Shown here: piece by piece, positions 22,307 to 33,917 of the stretch | Layout of the letters: each line of letters opens with the position of its first letter | Position numbering within the stretch: the stretch's first letter is position 1 | DNA from: Haematococcus lacustris | Taxonomy: Eukaryota > Chlorophyta > Chlorophyceae > Chlamydomonadales > Haematococcaceae | Direction of reading: 5' to 3' | Assembly (NCBI GenBank): GCA_030144725.1 | Contig: JASKMD010000004.1 | Coordinates: 4,809,853-4,873,852, forward strand | Length of the DNA: 64,000 nucleotides | The notes under the pieces: model-generated | The model's database searches: none | What the model was told of the DNA's origin: nothing | What the model saw: the letters and a program-made list of their open reading frames with translations, nothing else | Made by a program: the position numbers and the translations under genes

Positions 22307-25300
22307 CTATCGCTGCCGCTGGTGCCGCCGCTGCCACTTCCGCAGCAGGCCTCTGTCGCGCACGCACACCCACTCCTGGCCTGGTCTGCCTGGATTAGGC
22401 ATGGCTGGGCGGCCCAGCCAGCTGCTGAGCTCGCGAGGGCGGCCCGGCCCGGCTGCAATGCGGCGGATGTTCAGCGCGGCTGACACGTCCCGATCGTAGA
22501 ACCTGATGTCGTTGCTTGTTGAGCACATCAGGCCCCGGATGCGGGACCGCGTCGCCATGCTGCGCACCGGGCGCAGCCACCTGCAAGGCGACATACATGC
22601 CAATGCACATTTGTAAGATTGCCAAACCAAGTGTTAAGTCAAGCCATGTTGAGTCTAAACGGTGCTGGGCACAGTCAGGGGTTGGTGTGTGAGGCTACTT
22701 CACAGCCGTGTAAGGTGCCATTCAACAGCTATGTAAGGAGTCCACTCCTACAATGCACATGCACCTGAGGTCTCTTACCTGAAGGACTCTGGCTGGCCTG
22801 CCACCACGTCGGTGCGGGCAGAGCTGACCCGGCTGGTGCGAAACTCATGCACCAGCACCACACGCCCTGGGAACTGCTTGCATGCCTCCCTGAGCATGTG
22901 CTTGACGGGCACACCCCTGCTGCCCCTGCTGCCGCCGCCGCTGAAGCTTGCTGCCCCATAGGCCAGGGCCAGGGGGTGACCTGTGGCTGCTGAGTTGCAG
23001 CGTACCATGGCACCCCTCACAGTCTGCAGCCAAGGCACACAAGGAGAGACACATTGTGAGCTCAGGTCCAGCCATGGCAAAGACAAGCACTGTGAGCACA
23101 CACACTAGCACACACACTGGCTGGTTACGGCCTACTCACCTCAGCCCAGAACTTGGCCACCGTGCGCTGCTTGCCTCCGTACAGCTGGAATCTGACGTTG
23201 GACCAGCGCGGCTTGGACAGCTCGGCCCACATGGCGGGCCAGGTCACCAGCGTCATGGCGACGTACTCCCGGTACCGCTGCAGCGAGGCGGTGTAGTTGG
23301 TGACTTGCGACAACACAGCGTGTTCGGGCTGGATGCCGGCCATCCAGGTCGTAATCACCTTGGCGTGCTGCGTGATGCCGCTCTGCCGGTAGTAGTGCCC
23401 CGCAGTGAGGCTGCGCTGCCACACGGACTCCACAGTGCCCGAGGGGTACCGCTCCTCGTGGGCCACTGTCGCCATGTTCGTTTTGCCCGGGTCGCAGCCC
23501 AGCCAGTCCGCGTTCAAGTGCGCCAGCGGGTTGACGGCGCCCTCCTGCTTGCCCATGCGAGGCAGCTCGTCGGGCGGCCCTGCTGGCTTGGGGCGCGTGA
23601 ACAGCAAGCTGACCGTGACGCCGTCCGTGTACACCACCTGCGCGAAGGTCTGCCCGTCGTTAGGCCAGATGGATGGCTGGATGGCTGGCGGGAGGCTGGA
23701 TGGAAGGAAGGCGATCCATCGGTTGGCTACCTGCAACCCAACACAGCCGACTCGGCACACTCTCAAGCAACATGCCACAAGCAACATGCTACAAGCAACA
23801 TGCCTTAAGCAACATGCCACAAGCAACATGCCTTAAGCAACATGCCAGGCTGGTCAGCTCAAGGCTCACTCACCTCACTGTCCCTGGGCCCGGCCACACC
23901 ATTCCTGAACCTGGTCAAGGAGGTGATGTCCGCTGGCAGCATGCCAGCGGCGCGCATCAGGCCATAGATGGCCCTGGTGTCCAGCTTGATGTGGTGCGCC
24001 TTGCAGCTGCAGCTGGGTGTGAGCGCAAAGGGTGAGGGGGGGCGGTAGGGCCTGGAGTTGGGCTGCCCCCCAGCTGCCTGCCAGACCGCCCAGTCCAGCT
24101 GCCAGCTCACGTTGGCTGCCTCCAGCTGCCTGCTGGTGTCCACTGCATGGCGCAGCAGGCTGCCCCGGTTGACATCCCTCCTCCGCCAGGCTTTGTCCAC
24201 CACCACCCCCTGACCCACCCCCAGCAACCCAATCAAGTCTCCCGGTAAAAGTTCCCCCTGTACGGGGGAAGTTTGTTGGCTGTAGATGGGGGAAGTTTTA
24301 GATTGCCCAACCGCGCTACTCGACAAGCACGAGCGGCTAGCAACCCACACTACAGCTTGCTGGGCTCCTCCGCATGCTTTGACGCGCAACCTTGACTGCC
24401 CAGAGGTGGTTACGGGGGGGCGGTTGCTGCAATCGTTGATGAACGGCCGCAGCGATGCCAGCCACAAGCCGTCCCTTAACACCAGCCGACCCACTCCCGT
24501 ACACGCAGGAGTTATGACCCCGCCGAGGCAAGCGAGGACAACGCACAGCTGCAGGATAGCAAGAAGACACGCGTGGAGCTGAGCTAGGCGCGGGCCAGGC
24601 GAGCTACAGGTGAGATGGTTAGGGTAATACCTAGCCACTAACACTTTAGGGGCAGCACTAACAATCCGCCCCTTGCATTACCCTTGCCATAACTCAGTTG
24701 TTGTGTGCCTATACATGCAGGCCATCCACAGTAACAGTTCAAGGAGACCCCAACAACTTAGAACGGCAAGACCGGCGACCCGCCGCCCAGCCCCACCCCT
24801 CGCCGCCGCAGCCCAGCCCTGCCCCACCCCCTCCCAGCCCTGCCCCACCCCCTCCCAGCCCTGCTCCACCCCCTCCCAGCCCTGCCCCACCCCATCCCAG
24901 CCTTGTGTTACCCCTCCCCTCCCTGCCCAGCCCTGCCCCACCCCATCCCAGCCCTGCCCCACCCCCTGCCAGCCCTGCCCCACCCCATCCAAGCCCTGCC
25001 CCACCCCCTCCCAGCCTTGCGTTGCCCATCCCCTCCCCTCCCTGCCCAGCCCTGCCCCACCCCCTCCCAGCTTTGCGTTGCCCTGCCCAGCCCTGCCCCA
25101 CCCCCTCCCTGCCCTGCCCCACCCCCTGCCAGCCCTGCCCCACCCCATCCAAGCCCTGCCCCACGCCCTCCCAGCCTTGCGTTGCCCCTTCCTGCCCTGC
25201 CCTGCCCTGCCTGTAGGTGTGTGGCAGTGCAGTCTGCAGGTAGCAGCAGGCTGCAGGTTTGCTGCAGTGCATGTGCAGCAGCAGCAGGCTGCAGTGCACG

Positions 25301-25807
25301 TGTTACAGTGCGTGAGCAGCAGCAGCAGCAGCAGGCTGTAGTGCATGAGCAGCTGTGCAAGGACAGCAGCAGCAGCAGGCTGTAGGTGTGTGGCAGTGCA
25401 GGTAGCAACAGGCTGCAGGTGTGCTTCAGTGCATGAGCAGCAGCAGCAGGCTGCAGTGCACGTGCTGCAGTGCATGAGCAGCAGCAACAACAGGTTGTAG
25501 GTGTGTTTCGGTGCATGAGCAGCAACACGAGCAGCAGGCTGTAGTGCATGAGCAGTGCATGGACAGCAGCAGCAGGCTGTAGGTGTGTGGCAGTGCAGTC
25601 TTGTATTAGAAATCAGCAGCAACTTTTAGCCCATCTGAGAAGAATGTTGCATGGTACAAAACCTTTATAAAGGCTGTCCTGAGCTGTCCTGAGCTGAGTT
25701 CCATGCCACACAACGTGATTCGTAAGCTGTGAATGGTCAAGATGTAATGAAGAAAACGGTGCTGGTCATTAGCCGTGTATCCTCTTCTCAAATGATACTT
25801 ACGCCCG

Positions 25808-26158
25808 TTGTATGGACAACACCACCACGCGGTGATGCGCTAATGCTGCCAACATGGTAGCCACCTGCTACATACCCCCTTTGCATGTATGCATCACGGT
25901 CATGCTTAGCAAGTGCAGGCCTGGCAGTGATCCACACCCAATGTGTCACAGCTAGCTGGACCACGGATGGTACCTATAGTGGAGGCTCACCAGATCCAGC
26001 CACATGCTAGGGTGTGGTGCGCCACATACCCCTTGTATGGACAACACCACCACGCGGTGATGCGCTAATGCTGCAAACATGGTAGCCACCTGCTACATAC
26101 CCCCTTTGCATGTATGCATCACGGTCATGCTTAGCAAGTGCAGGCCTGGCAGTGATCC
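25808..26158. repeat. 126-bp direct repeat, 225-bp period, in the foldback centre
   Basis: The two copies start TTGTATGGACAACACC and end at CAGTGATCC. Only about one base differs, so the duplication is recent. Confidence 0.85.
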
Positions 26159-27066
26159 GCACCACTCCAACCATATGCCACCACGCGGTATTACATCGAC
26201 GCTGCAACTGGCACGGTCAAGTACGCTAGGTCTATTGTATACCTTGATATTCGAGTTGCAATTGCCGGTCACCGGGGGGATTGTCTTACACAACCAATGT
26301 GGTGTCCATATGCGGCTACACAAGCAATGGCATGGTCAAACAGCCGCAAATTGCATGTCTTTATTTGCATAAAGCTACCAAGACCACCGCAGACCACGCC
26401 TGATCTATGCCTTGAAATGAGCTTGCATGCAACCAGACACACACCGCACATGTTGCTGTCCTTGCACTGCTGGTCATGCATTACAGCCTGTTGCTGCTGC
26501 TGCTGCTCATGCACTGAAGCACACCTACAGCCTGGTGCTACCTGCAGCCTGCATTGCCACACACCTACAGCCTCATGCTGCTGCCCATCCACTGCTGCTG
26601 CTGTCCTTGCACTGCTGCTCATGCACTACAACACATGCACTGCTGCCTGCTGCTGCTGCTGCTGCTCATGCACTGCAGCACACCTGCAACCTGCACTGCT
26701 ACACACCTACAGCCTGCTGCTGCTGCCCATACACTGCTGCTGCTGTCCTTGCACAGCTGCTCACGCACTACAGCCTGCTGCTGCTGCTGCTCATGCACTG
26801 CTGCTCATGCATTACAGCCTGCTGCTGCAGCTGTTCATGCACTGCCGCACATGCACTACACCCCGCTGCTGCTGCTCATGCACTCCAACACACCTGCAAC
26901 CTGCACTGCTACACACCTACAGCCTGCTGCTGCTGCCCGTACACTGCTGCTGCTGTCCTTGCACAGCTGCTCACGCACTACAGCCTGCTGCTGCTGCTGC
27001 TCGTGCACTGTAGCACATCGACTGCAGCCTGCTGCTACCTGCAGCCTGCACTGCCACACACCTACA

Positions 27067-27198
27067 GGCAGGGCAGGGCAGGGCAGGGCAGGGCAGGGCA
27101 GGGCAGGGCAGGGCAGGGCAGGGCAGGGCAGGGCACGGCAGGGCAGGGCAGGGCAGGGCAGGGCAGGGCAGCGCAGGGCAGGGCAGGGCAGGGCAGGG
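27067..27198. repeat. (GGGCA)n pentanucleotide array in the right foldback arm
   Basis: About 26 units of GGGCA with a few variants. The left arm has only a few equivalent units near 25190-25212, so the arms have diverged in copy number. Confidence 0.9.
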
Positions 27199-28889
27199 AG
27201 GGGTAACGCAAGGCTGGGAGGGGGTGGGGCAGGGCTTGGATGGGGTGGGGCAGGGCTGGCAGGGGTGGGGCAGGGCTGGGAGGGGGTGGGGCAGGGCTGG
27301 GCAGGGAGGGGAGGGGCAACACAAGGCTGGGATGGGGTGGGGCAGGGCTGGGAGGGGGTGGAGCAGGGCTGGGAGGGGGTGGTGCAGGGCTGGGCTGCGG
27401 CGGCGAGGGGTGGGGCTGGGCGGCGGGTCGCCGGTCTTGCCGTTCTAAGTTGTTGGGGTCTCCTTGAACTGTTATTGTGGATGGCCTGCATGTATAGGCA
27501 CACAACAACAGAGTTACGGCAAGGGTAATGCAAGGGGCGAATTGTTAGTGCTGCCCCTAATGTGTTAGTGGCTAGGTATTACCCTAACCATCTCACCTGT
27601 AGCTCGCCTGGCCCGCGCCTAGCTCAGCTCCACGCGTGTCTTCTTGCTATCCTTCAGCTGTGCGTTGTCCTCGCTTGCCTCGGCGGGGTCATAACTCCTG
27701 CGTGTACGGGAGTGGGTCGGCTGGTGTTAAGGGACGGCTTGTGGCTGGCATCGCTGCGGCCGTTCATCAACGATTGCAGCAACCGCCCCCCCGTAACCAC
27801 CTCTGGGCAGTCAAGGTTGCGCGTCAAAGCATGCGGAGGAGCCCAGCAAGCTGTAGTGTGGGTTGCTAGTCGCTCGTGCTTGTCGAGTAGCGCGGTTGGG
27901 CAATCTAAAACTTCCCCCATCTACAGCCAACAAACTTCCCCCGTACAGGGGGAACTTTTACCGGGAGACTTGATTGAGCAACCTCCGCTGCCTGGCCACC
28001 TCATACCGCATGGCATCAGTAGGCACCACCCCACCCTGTCCCTCCAGCCAGGTCACCACCTTCCCCCGCACACTCCGCACCACCCAGCTGCGCTGACGCT
28101 CAGTCCAGGCTGGACTGCCATCCACGGGCAGCCCAAAGCGGCGCTGGTGCTCGTGTGAGCCAGCGATGACCCTGGCTCCAGCCAGAGCCACCGCTTGCCC
28201 AACTCTGCGCTTGAACAACTCGATGAGGCTGTTGGCAAAGCTAGTCTCCAGCTTCCGGCCGACATCGTCGACGGTATTGCCGTCTTGCGGATAGCGAGGT
28301 ATTTCGTCGAGCTCGGCGTGGAGGTCAGGGTACGCAGTCAAGACATCCACCACAGCATCGCTGGGCCGAGACTGCATTCCGGGAGGGGGCAGACCGCGGC
28401 CGAGCTGCAGGTACAGGTTGTGCTCCGCAAAGTTCGGGATGACCGCGTCCTCAGCAGGGATTTCCTCTAAGAGCTCCTGGTCGTACGCAAGTACAGTGAC
28501 GCGTGTGAAGCAGTCGCGCACTATGAGGCCCAACAGCAAGCTGGCGAGCAGCGCCCTCTTGCTGCAGGCCTCCACCCAAAGCACGAGTTGGTCGTAGAGC
28601 CGCGCCTCCACCACTTCGGACGCCACGACCGCGCCCGCCTCTAACCCCGCAGCGGCCACACCCCTCATCAAGGTGTGCAGCTTACACTTCTTTGCCATGA
28701 GTTATTGTGGTTGTGGGCCCAGTGCGCTGCACCGTTGGCCTGCATCTTCCGCTGAGCCCGACTTGGTTCTGGCGGCGGTCAACCTAATTGTCCGAGGTCA
28801 CGATTACGTCTACGCTGTCTGTTTCGCTGCATTTTTCTAGCACGCTTCGCTAACTCTTTAGAAGACGGTTGTGAGCCGAGGTAGTTAGA

Positions 28890-29440
28890 GAGTCGACGAG
28901 TCGCCAAACGCCGCCAGCGGCGTTGACATCGCTAGCCGCACAAACAACCATTGGTCTTGCCGCAGCGTGCGGAGACTGCCGAGGTTCTCAGCAACTTCCA
29001 GCACGTGAACCCAATTCAAACTTCGTGGTCAGAAGGCAACCTACTTCTAGTTGTTAGGCCACAAAGGGCAGGTGACTAGGTGGTGATGTGGGGCACGACA
29101 TGCCACTATGTAAGCCACAGGGCCTTGCTAAAATCAGCTTTTATTGCATTGCCCCCAGGGCGACAAAAGCACCTGGCTGCTGCACCCACCGCCGCCTCGC
29201 TGTGAATTTATGGCATCGCTCATCAGCAAATATAGCATGAACTTTGTCCATGGAGGCATGCACATGGCAGCAACCTGGCGTGGTGGGTACGGTGGTACGA
29301 ATTGTGATGGTGCGATCGACATGACGCAGGTCGTACTCGCACCAGCGACAGTGAGGAGCTAAGCTTTGTCACTAACTGAGCTTGGTGGAAGTTGAACACA
29401 ACACAAGCATAGGAAGAAAGGTTGGCGCTATTTACACCCT
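28890..29440 (+). repeat. Direct repeat DR2 flanking the Fanzor B gene
   Basis: Partner of 21519-22083, in the same orientation. It begins 192 bp upstream of the Fanzor B start codon. See that entry. Confidence 0.85.
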
Positions 29441-30618
29441 TAGCTGCTGCAACACAACACCTCCAGCCCTGCCTCCCTCATGGCCCCAGCTAACGCAAAC
29501 ACAACATCATTCTCAACTGCAATTAGAACATGTCAAAGTGTACATGATGACGTAATGGAGGCGGTACGGAAGTGGGGTGCTGCAGGGCGCTGCTGCCAAC
29601 ATGTCCCTGACTGCGCTGGCACACGCTCAGCCCCCCCTCCACCTCCCACCATGTCAACCACATGGCATCCGTGGTCGCCCCTGACGCCTTCACACGCACA
29701 TACTCGGCCCCCCTTCTTCCCTCCAGCCCCCCTCCGCCCCCCCTCCGTTCCCCTCGGACTTTCAACAGCATCTCCATGGTTTGACAAAACCAATAAACCA
29801 CACATCCTGCTAATATTTGAATCATGCAAGCATAGTGGCCTGGATCCATCCACATATACACACACAGCGCTGCGTCTGCCCACGTCTGCTCGAGCTCATT
29901 GATTGGCCAGGCTGCTGCGGTGGCTGCCTGCAGTTGGCAGCGGGCGCTGAGGCCATGGGCTGCATGGACTGCATGAGCTGTCAGCAGCCAGGCATAGGGG
30001 GGTAACGCAAAACTTTTGTCACTGGCTGTGACTCTGCCCCTGCTGCCCACTTCTCCAGGCCGCACCAGAAAACGCGCTCGCTCTTCCCTCGCTGCTTTCC
30101 CCTCCCCTGCCCTGACCCTGGACATCCACAGTGTCAGAAAACTCCATCTGCCCCCTCTTTGCTCTCCCCTTCCCTCACCCCTTCCTTCCCCTCCCTGCCC
30201 CTCATCTACCCACAGCCCGGCCTCGCTGCATAGCCAGCTGCTGGCACCCAGGTTCAGCCGCTACAGCGGTGCTCACCACCAGGGCCACCACCCCACCACC
30301 CCACCTCTCAGGCACAGCATGGCCACCTGACCAGCAAACTCCCTTGCACCCAAAAACCAGGGTCAGGGTTTGTAACTAGGAATAATGATAGGGTAATTGA
30401 TTCAGATTGAAAGTATAGTGAGTGTCAGGGTTGGGGTGAGGGTGAGGGTGGGGTGAGGGTGGGGGGTTAGGGTTTGACCTGCAGCCCCGCAATCAGCACC
30501 AGCCAGTCAGCCAGTGAGCCAGGCAGTCAGGCATGCAGGCAGCCGCTGCTGCTGCCAGCTCCTGCGCCTGGAGAGTGTGGCTGCAGCTTGCCCAGCCCTG
30601 AAGACCCAGCCTCCCCCC
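29441..30618. other. Intergenic stretch
   Basis: Open frames here have biased low-complexity composition and no recognisable domain. A short GGGTTGGGGTGAGGG tract at about 30425-30475 resembles decayed telomeric repeat. Otherwise I see nothing. Confidence 0.4.
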
Positions 30619-32173
30619 TCAGGCATGCGGGGCAGCCAGCAGCGGCTCATAGATGGCGTGGTGGTGCAGGTCCGGCTGGGCAGCCAGGGGGGGCACCTGG
30701 CCTGAAGCTGCGTTCTGTTGCGCCTGCTTGGCCAGCCGCTCCCCACCCAAAGGAGCACACCACCGCTATCAGCACCTGCACCCAAGCTCAGCAGAGCAGC
30801 AGGAGTGAGAGAGGAGGGGGGGGCAGAGGGGATCCCTTACCACTGACAAGGCACCTGGCTGCTGCTTAGCCCCGCTGTGAGCGCCACAGGGGGTCACACC
30901 TAATGGCCACACCTGTTGGTTACACCTGTTGGTTACACCTGTTGGTCACACCTGTTGGTTACACCTTGACACCAGCTTGTATGCCGGCATCGATTCAGTT
31001 ACTCGCTACAGCTTGAGCCTCAGCTGCTGCCTGGAATTTTTCATCCCGCCCTAAGGGTTAGGGTCAGGGTTAGGGTTTTTGGTTATGACTAATTCTCACC
31101 CTTAACCTCACCATAGCTCTTTCACTCCCGCCTAGCAGCTGGCCTGATCCCTACAATCCCTAGTGGCCCTCCCTTACCTCCACCCCCCACCCCCCTCACC
31201 CCTCAGCCCCTCAGCCAGCCCCCCTCACCAGCGCTTGCAGCAGGCTGACCCCCGCCAGCGCCACCCACACCCCCGAGGCCCCCCCAGCCCCAGCGCAGGT
31301 CAAGCACCGCGGCCAGCGGGATGCCCAGCGCCCAGAACGTGCCCAGGTTGACCATGCAGCCCAGCAGCTGCTGGCCACTGCCCCCGCAGCACGCCGGAGA
31401 GGGACGCGTTCAGACTGCGCCACCAGGGGGGTCACGGGGCGGGTCAGAGGGCGGGTTCAGAGGGCGGGGGCGGGGGCGGGGGCGGGGGGCGGGGGCGGGG
31501 GCGGGGCGGGGGGCGGGGGCGGGGGCGGGGGCGGGGGCGGGGGGCGGGGGCGGGGGCGGGGGGGCGGGGGCGGGGGGGCGGGGCGGGGGCGGGGGCGGGG
31601 CGGGGCGGGGGCGGGGGCGGGGGCGGGGGCGGGGGCGGGGGCGGGGGCGGGGGCGGGGGCGGGGGGGCGGGGGCGGAAACGAGGGTGCTAACCTGTCAGA
31701 CGCCACGGACAGCGCCGAGTAGGGCATGGCCCGTGTGACCACCTCCACCACGGCTGCGTCACTGTTATAGATGCGCGCCCAGGGCCTAGCCCACACCACC
31801 AGCACCACGCTGCTCGCAACCTGCAGCAGCGACCCGCACACGGCTACACCCTCCTGGCGCCTCCCTCCCTCAGCCCCCTGCTGCTGTCCAGCTTGCCCCT
31901 GCTGCTGCTGCTGCTGTTCACCAGTCAGCCTGTGTGTGCGCCTGATGGGCAGTGGCACTGCTGGTGGCGGGCAGACAAGCGCTGCAGGCAGACAGGGTGG
32001 GGTGCCTGGGTGGGGTGGGGTGAGGTGGGGTGAGGTGGGGGTGCAGTATGGCAGGTGGCAGCCTAGGCCCCCTCGCCCCTGCAGCCAGGCCAGCAGGTGA
32101 CTCACTCCCAGCATCGCTGCCAGCACAGCGCCCACCCATGTGGCCCGCTTGGCGGCGAGCCAGTCACCAGCTC
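30619..32173 (-). CDS. MATE-family multidrug/toxin extrusion transporter, C-terminal part
   Basis: MATE proteins are 12-helix antiporters that export organic compounds or metals. Four exons are visible: 32173-32106, 31820-31693, 31414-31229 and 30775-30619. They read GAGDWLAAKRATWVGAVL, then WARPWARIYNSDAAVVEVV, then SLSGVLRGSGQQLLG (the MATE motif in the second half), NLGTFWALGIPLAAVLD, and a final helix leading to ERLAKQAQQN. Three single extra Gs (sense strand) in G runs break the frame: two in exon 31414-31229 and one in the last exon. Without them every splice phase fits, so they look like sequence errors. Upstream exons would lie beyond a CAG array and the N gap and were not found. Substrate and membrane are unknown. 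Confidence 0.8.
30899..30966. repeat. 15-bp tandem repeat in MATE intron
   Basis: Four to five copies of CACACCTGTTGGTTA-like units between the last two MATE exons. A TTAGGG-like stretch (AGGGTTAGGGTCAGGG) follows at about 31052-31076. Confidence 0.8.
31441..31676. repeat. (GGGGGC)n hexanucleotide array in MATE intron
   Basis: About 39 units of GGGGGC with phase slips, between MATE exons ending at 31693 and starting at 31414. The plus strand is a run of G5 tracts with strong G-quadruplex potential, so the transcript is the C-rich strand. Confidence 0.93.
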
Positions 32174-32181
32174 CTGCACCC

Positions 32182-32904
<723 letters not shown>

Positions 32905-33106
32905 CCCTGCCCACGTGAAGGCCAGCAGGTGAGCCTAGGGTTAGCTGCGCTGCAGCATGCGCCTGCCTGCCTGCAACCGCTGCTGACATAGCCACACTAG
33001 GCAATGGCGCCGCCAGCCCCCTGGATGATGAGCCACCTCCATGCTCCTCTGAGCCACCTCCATGCACATGGTGCAGCATCCTGACCCTGCCAGTTTCGTG
33101 CCTGCC

Positions 33107-33606
33107 NNNNNNNNNNNNNNNNNNNNNNNNNNNNNNNNNNNNNNNNNNNNNNNNNNNNNNNNNNNNNNNNNNNNNNNNNNNNNNNNNNNNNNNNNNNNNN
33201 NNNNNNNNNNNNNNNNNNNNNNNNNNNNNNNNNNNNNNNNNNNNNNNNNNNNNNNNNNNNNNNNNNNNNNNNNNNNNNNNNNNNNNNNNNNNNNNNNNNN
33301 NNNNNNNNNNNNNNNNNNNNNNNNNNNNNNNNNNNNNNNNNNNNNNNNNNNNNNNNNNNNNNNNNNNNNNNNNNNNNNNNNNNNNNNNNNNNNNNNNNNN
33401 NNNNNNNNNNNNNNNNNNNNNNNNNNNNNNNNNNNNNNNNNNNNNNNNNNNNNNNNNNNNNNNNNNNNNNNNNNNNNNNNNNNNNNNNNNNNNNNNNNNN
33501 NNNNNNNNNNNNNNNNNNNNNNNNNNNNNNNNNNNNNNNNNNNNNNNNNNNNNNNNNNNNNNNNNNNNNNNNNNNNNNNNNNNNNNNNNNNNNNNNNNNN
33601 NNNNNN
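33107..33606. other. Assembly gap of exactly 500 N
   Basis: A round-number gap, so its true size is probably unknown. The end of the AMSH-like gene and the start of the MATE gene should both fall in or near it. Confidence 0.98.
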
Positions 33607-33917
33607 CGCCCACTGCTCTGATAGTACAAGGCATGGCGGTCAGCATCATTGCTCTTGGCCGCATACTTTGGTTTGTAGTGGGGCGGTGAGCTGGTGCGCC
33701 CCTGCCCCCACTGCCCGCCACCACCAGGCCCAGGTCACTGTCAGCGGTGTGGTGGGAGGCATGCCAGGACTGGCCCTGCCGGAGGCTGCTGCTGCTGCTG
33801 CTGCTGCTGACACTGCTGAGGCCGCCGTGGCCCTGCTGCAGGACTAGGCCTGCATTGCCGCCACCCAGCCTACCTGGACCGGGGCCCATGCTGGATGATG
33901 TCCAGCAGGTCGTCTAC

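Larger units (their letters stand above)
24230..27976. mobile_element. Foldback-type transposon, TIR CAATCAAGTCTCCCGG, 7-bp TSD
   Basis: The outer ~430 bp of each end are near-perfect inverted copies (24230-24664 against 27540-27976). The inverted similarity goes on inwards through C-rich and CAG-rich minisatellites, so each arm is about 1.4-1.5 kb. The target duplication is AGCAACC (24223-24229 and 27977-27983). The centre (25616-26430) has no transposase and holds a ~126-bp direct repeat (25808-25933 and 26033-26158). It is therefore a non-autonomous, foldback-like element. Long reading frames along its arms are not genes. Confidence 0.92.
22307..28698 (-). pseudogene. Fanzor copy B, complete gene split by a foldback transposon
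   Basis: Exon 1 runs 28698-23874, interrupted by the element at 24230-27976. Exons 2-4 are 23730-23140, 23023-22779 and 22580-22307 (stop TAG). Without the element and one copy of its 7-bp duplication, exon 1 is 1071 nt (357 codons), and the whole frame gives 726 aa with consistent phases. The N-terminal helical region includes FANSLIELFKRRVGQAV and HHIKLDTRAIYGLM, both Fanzor-like. RuvC-I is WLGCDPGKTNMATV (Asp about residue 437), RuvC-II VVLVHEFRTSRVSS (Glu about 614), and RuvC-III FYDRDVSAALNIRRI (Asp about 667). Only one Cys remains where a CxxC...CxxC zinc ribbon would be. Introns have clean GTGAGT/GTAAGA donors. As it stands, the insertion after about codon 240 should abolish the protein unless spliced out. 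It is the fullest copy in the window. Confidence 0.88.

Noticed and set aside
24678..27533. Long Pro/Ala/Cys-rich frames in the 24.7-27.5 kb region
   Set aside because: They lie in the minisatellite arms of the foldback element and appear in mirror image on both arms.
21519..29440. LTR retrotransposon reading of the direct repeats around Fanzor B
   Set aside because: No TG...CA ends, primer site, polypurine tract, gag or pol were seen.
29523..30125. 200-codon minus-strand frame
   Set aside because: Low-complexity composition, no domain, no splice context.
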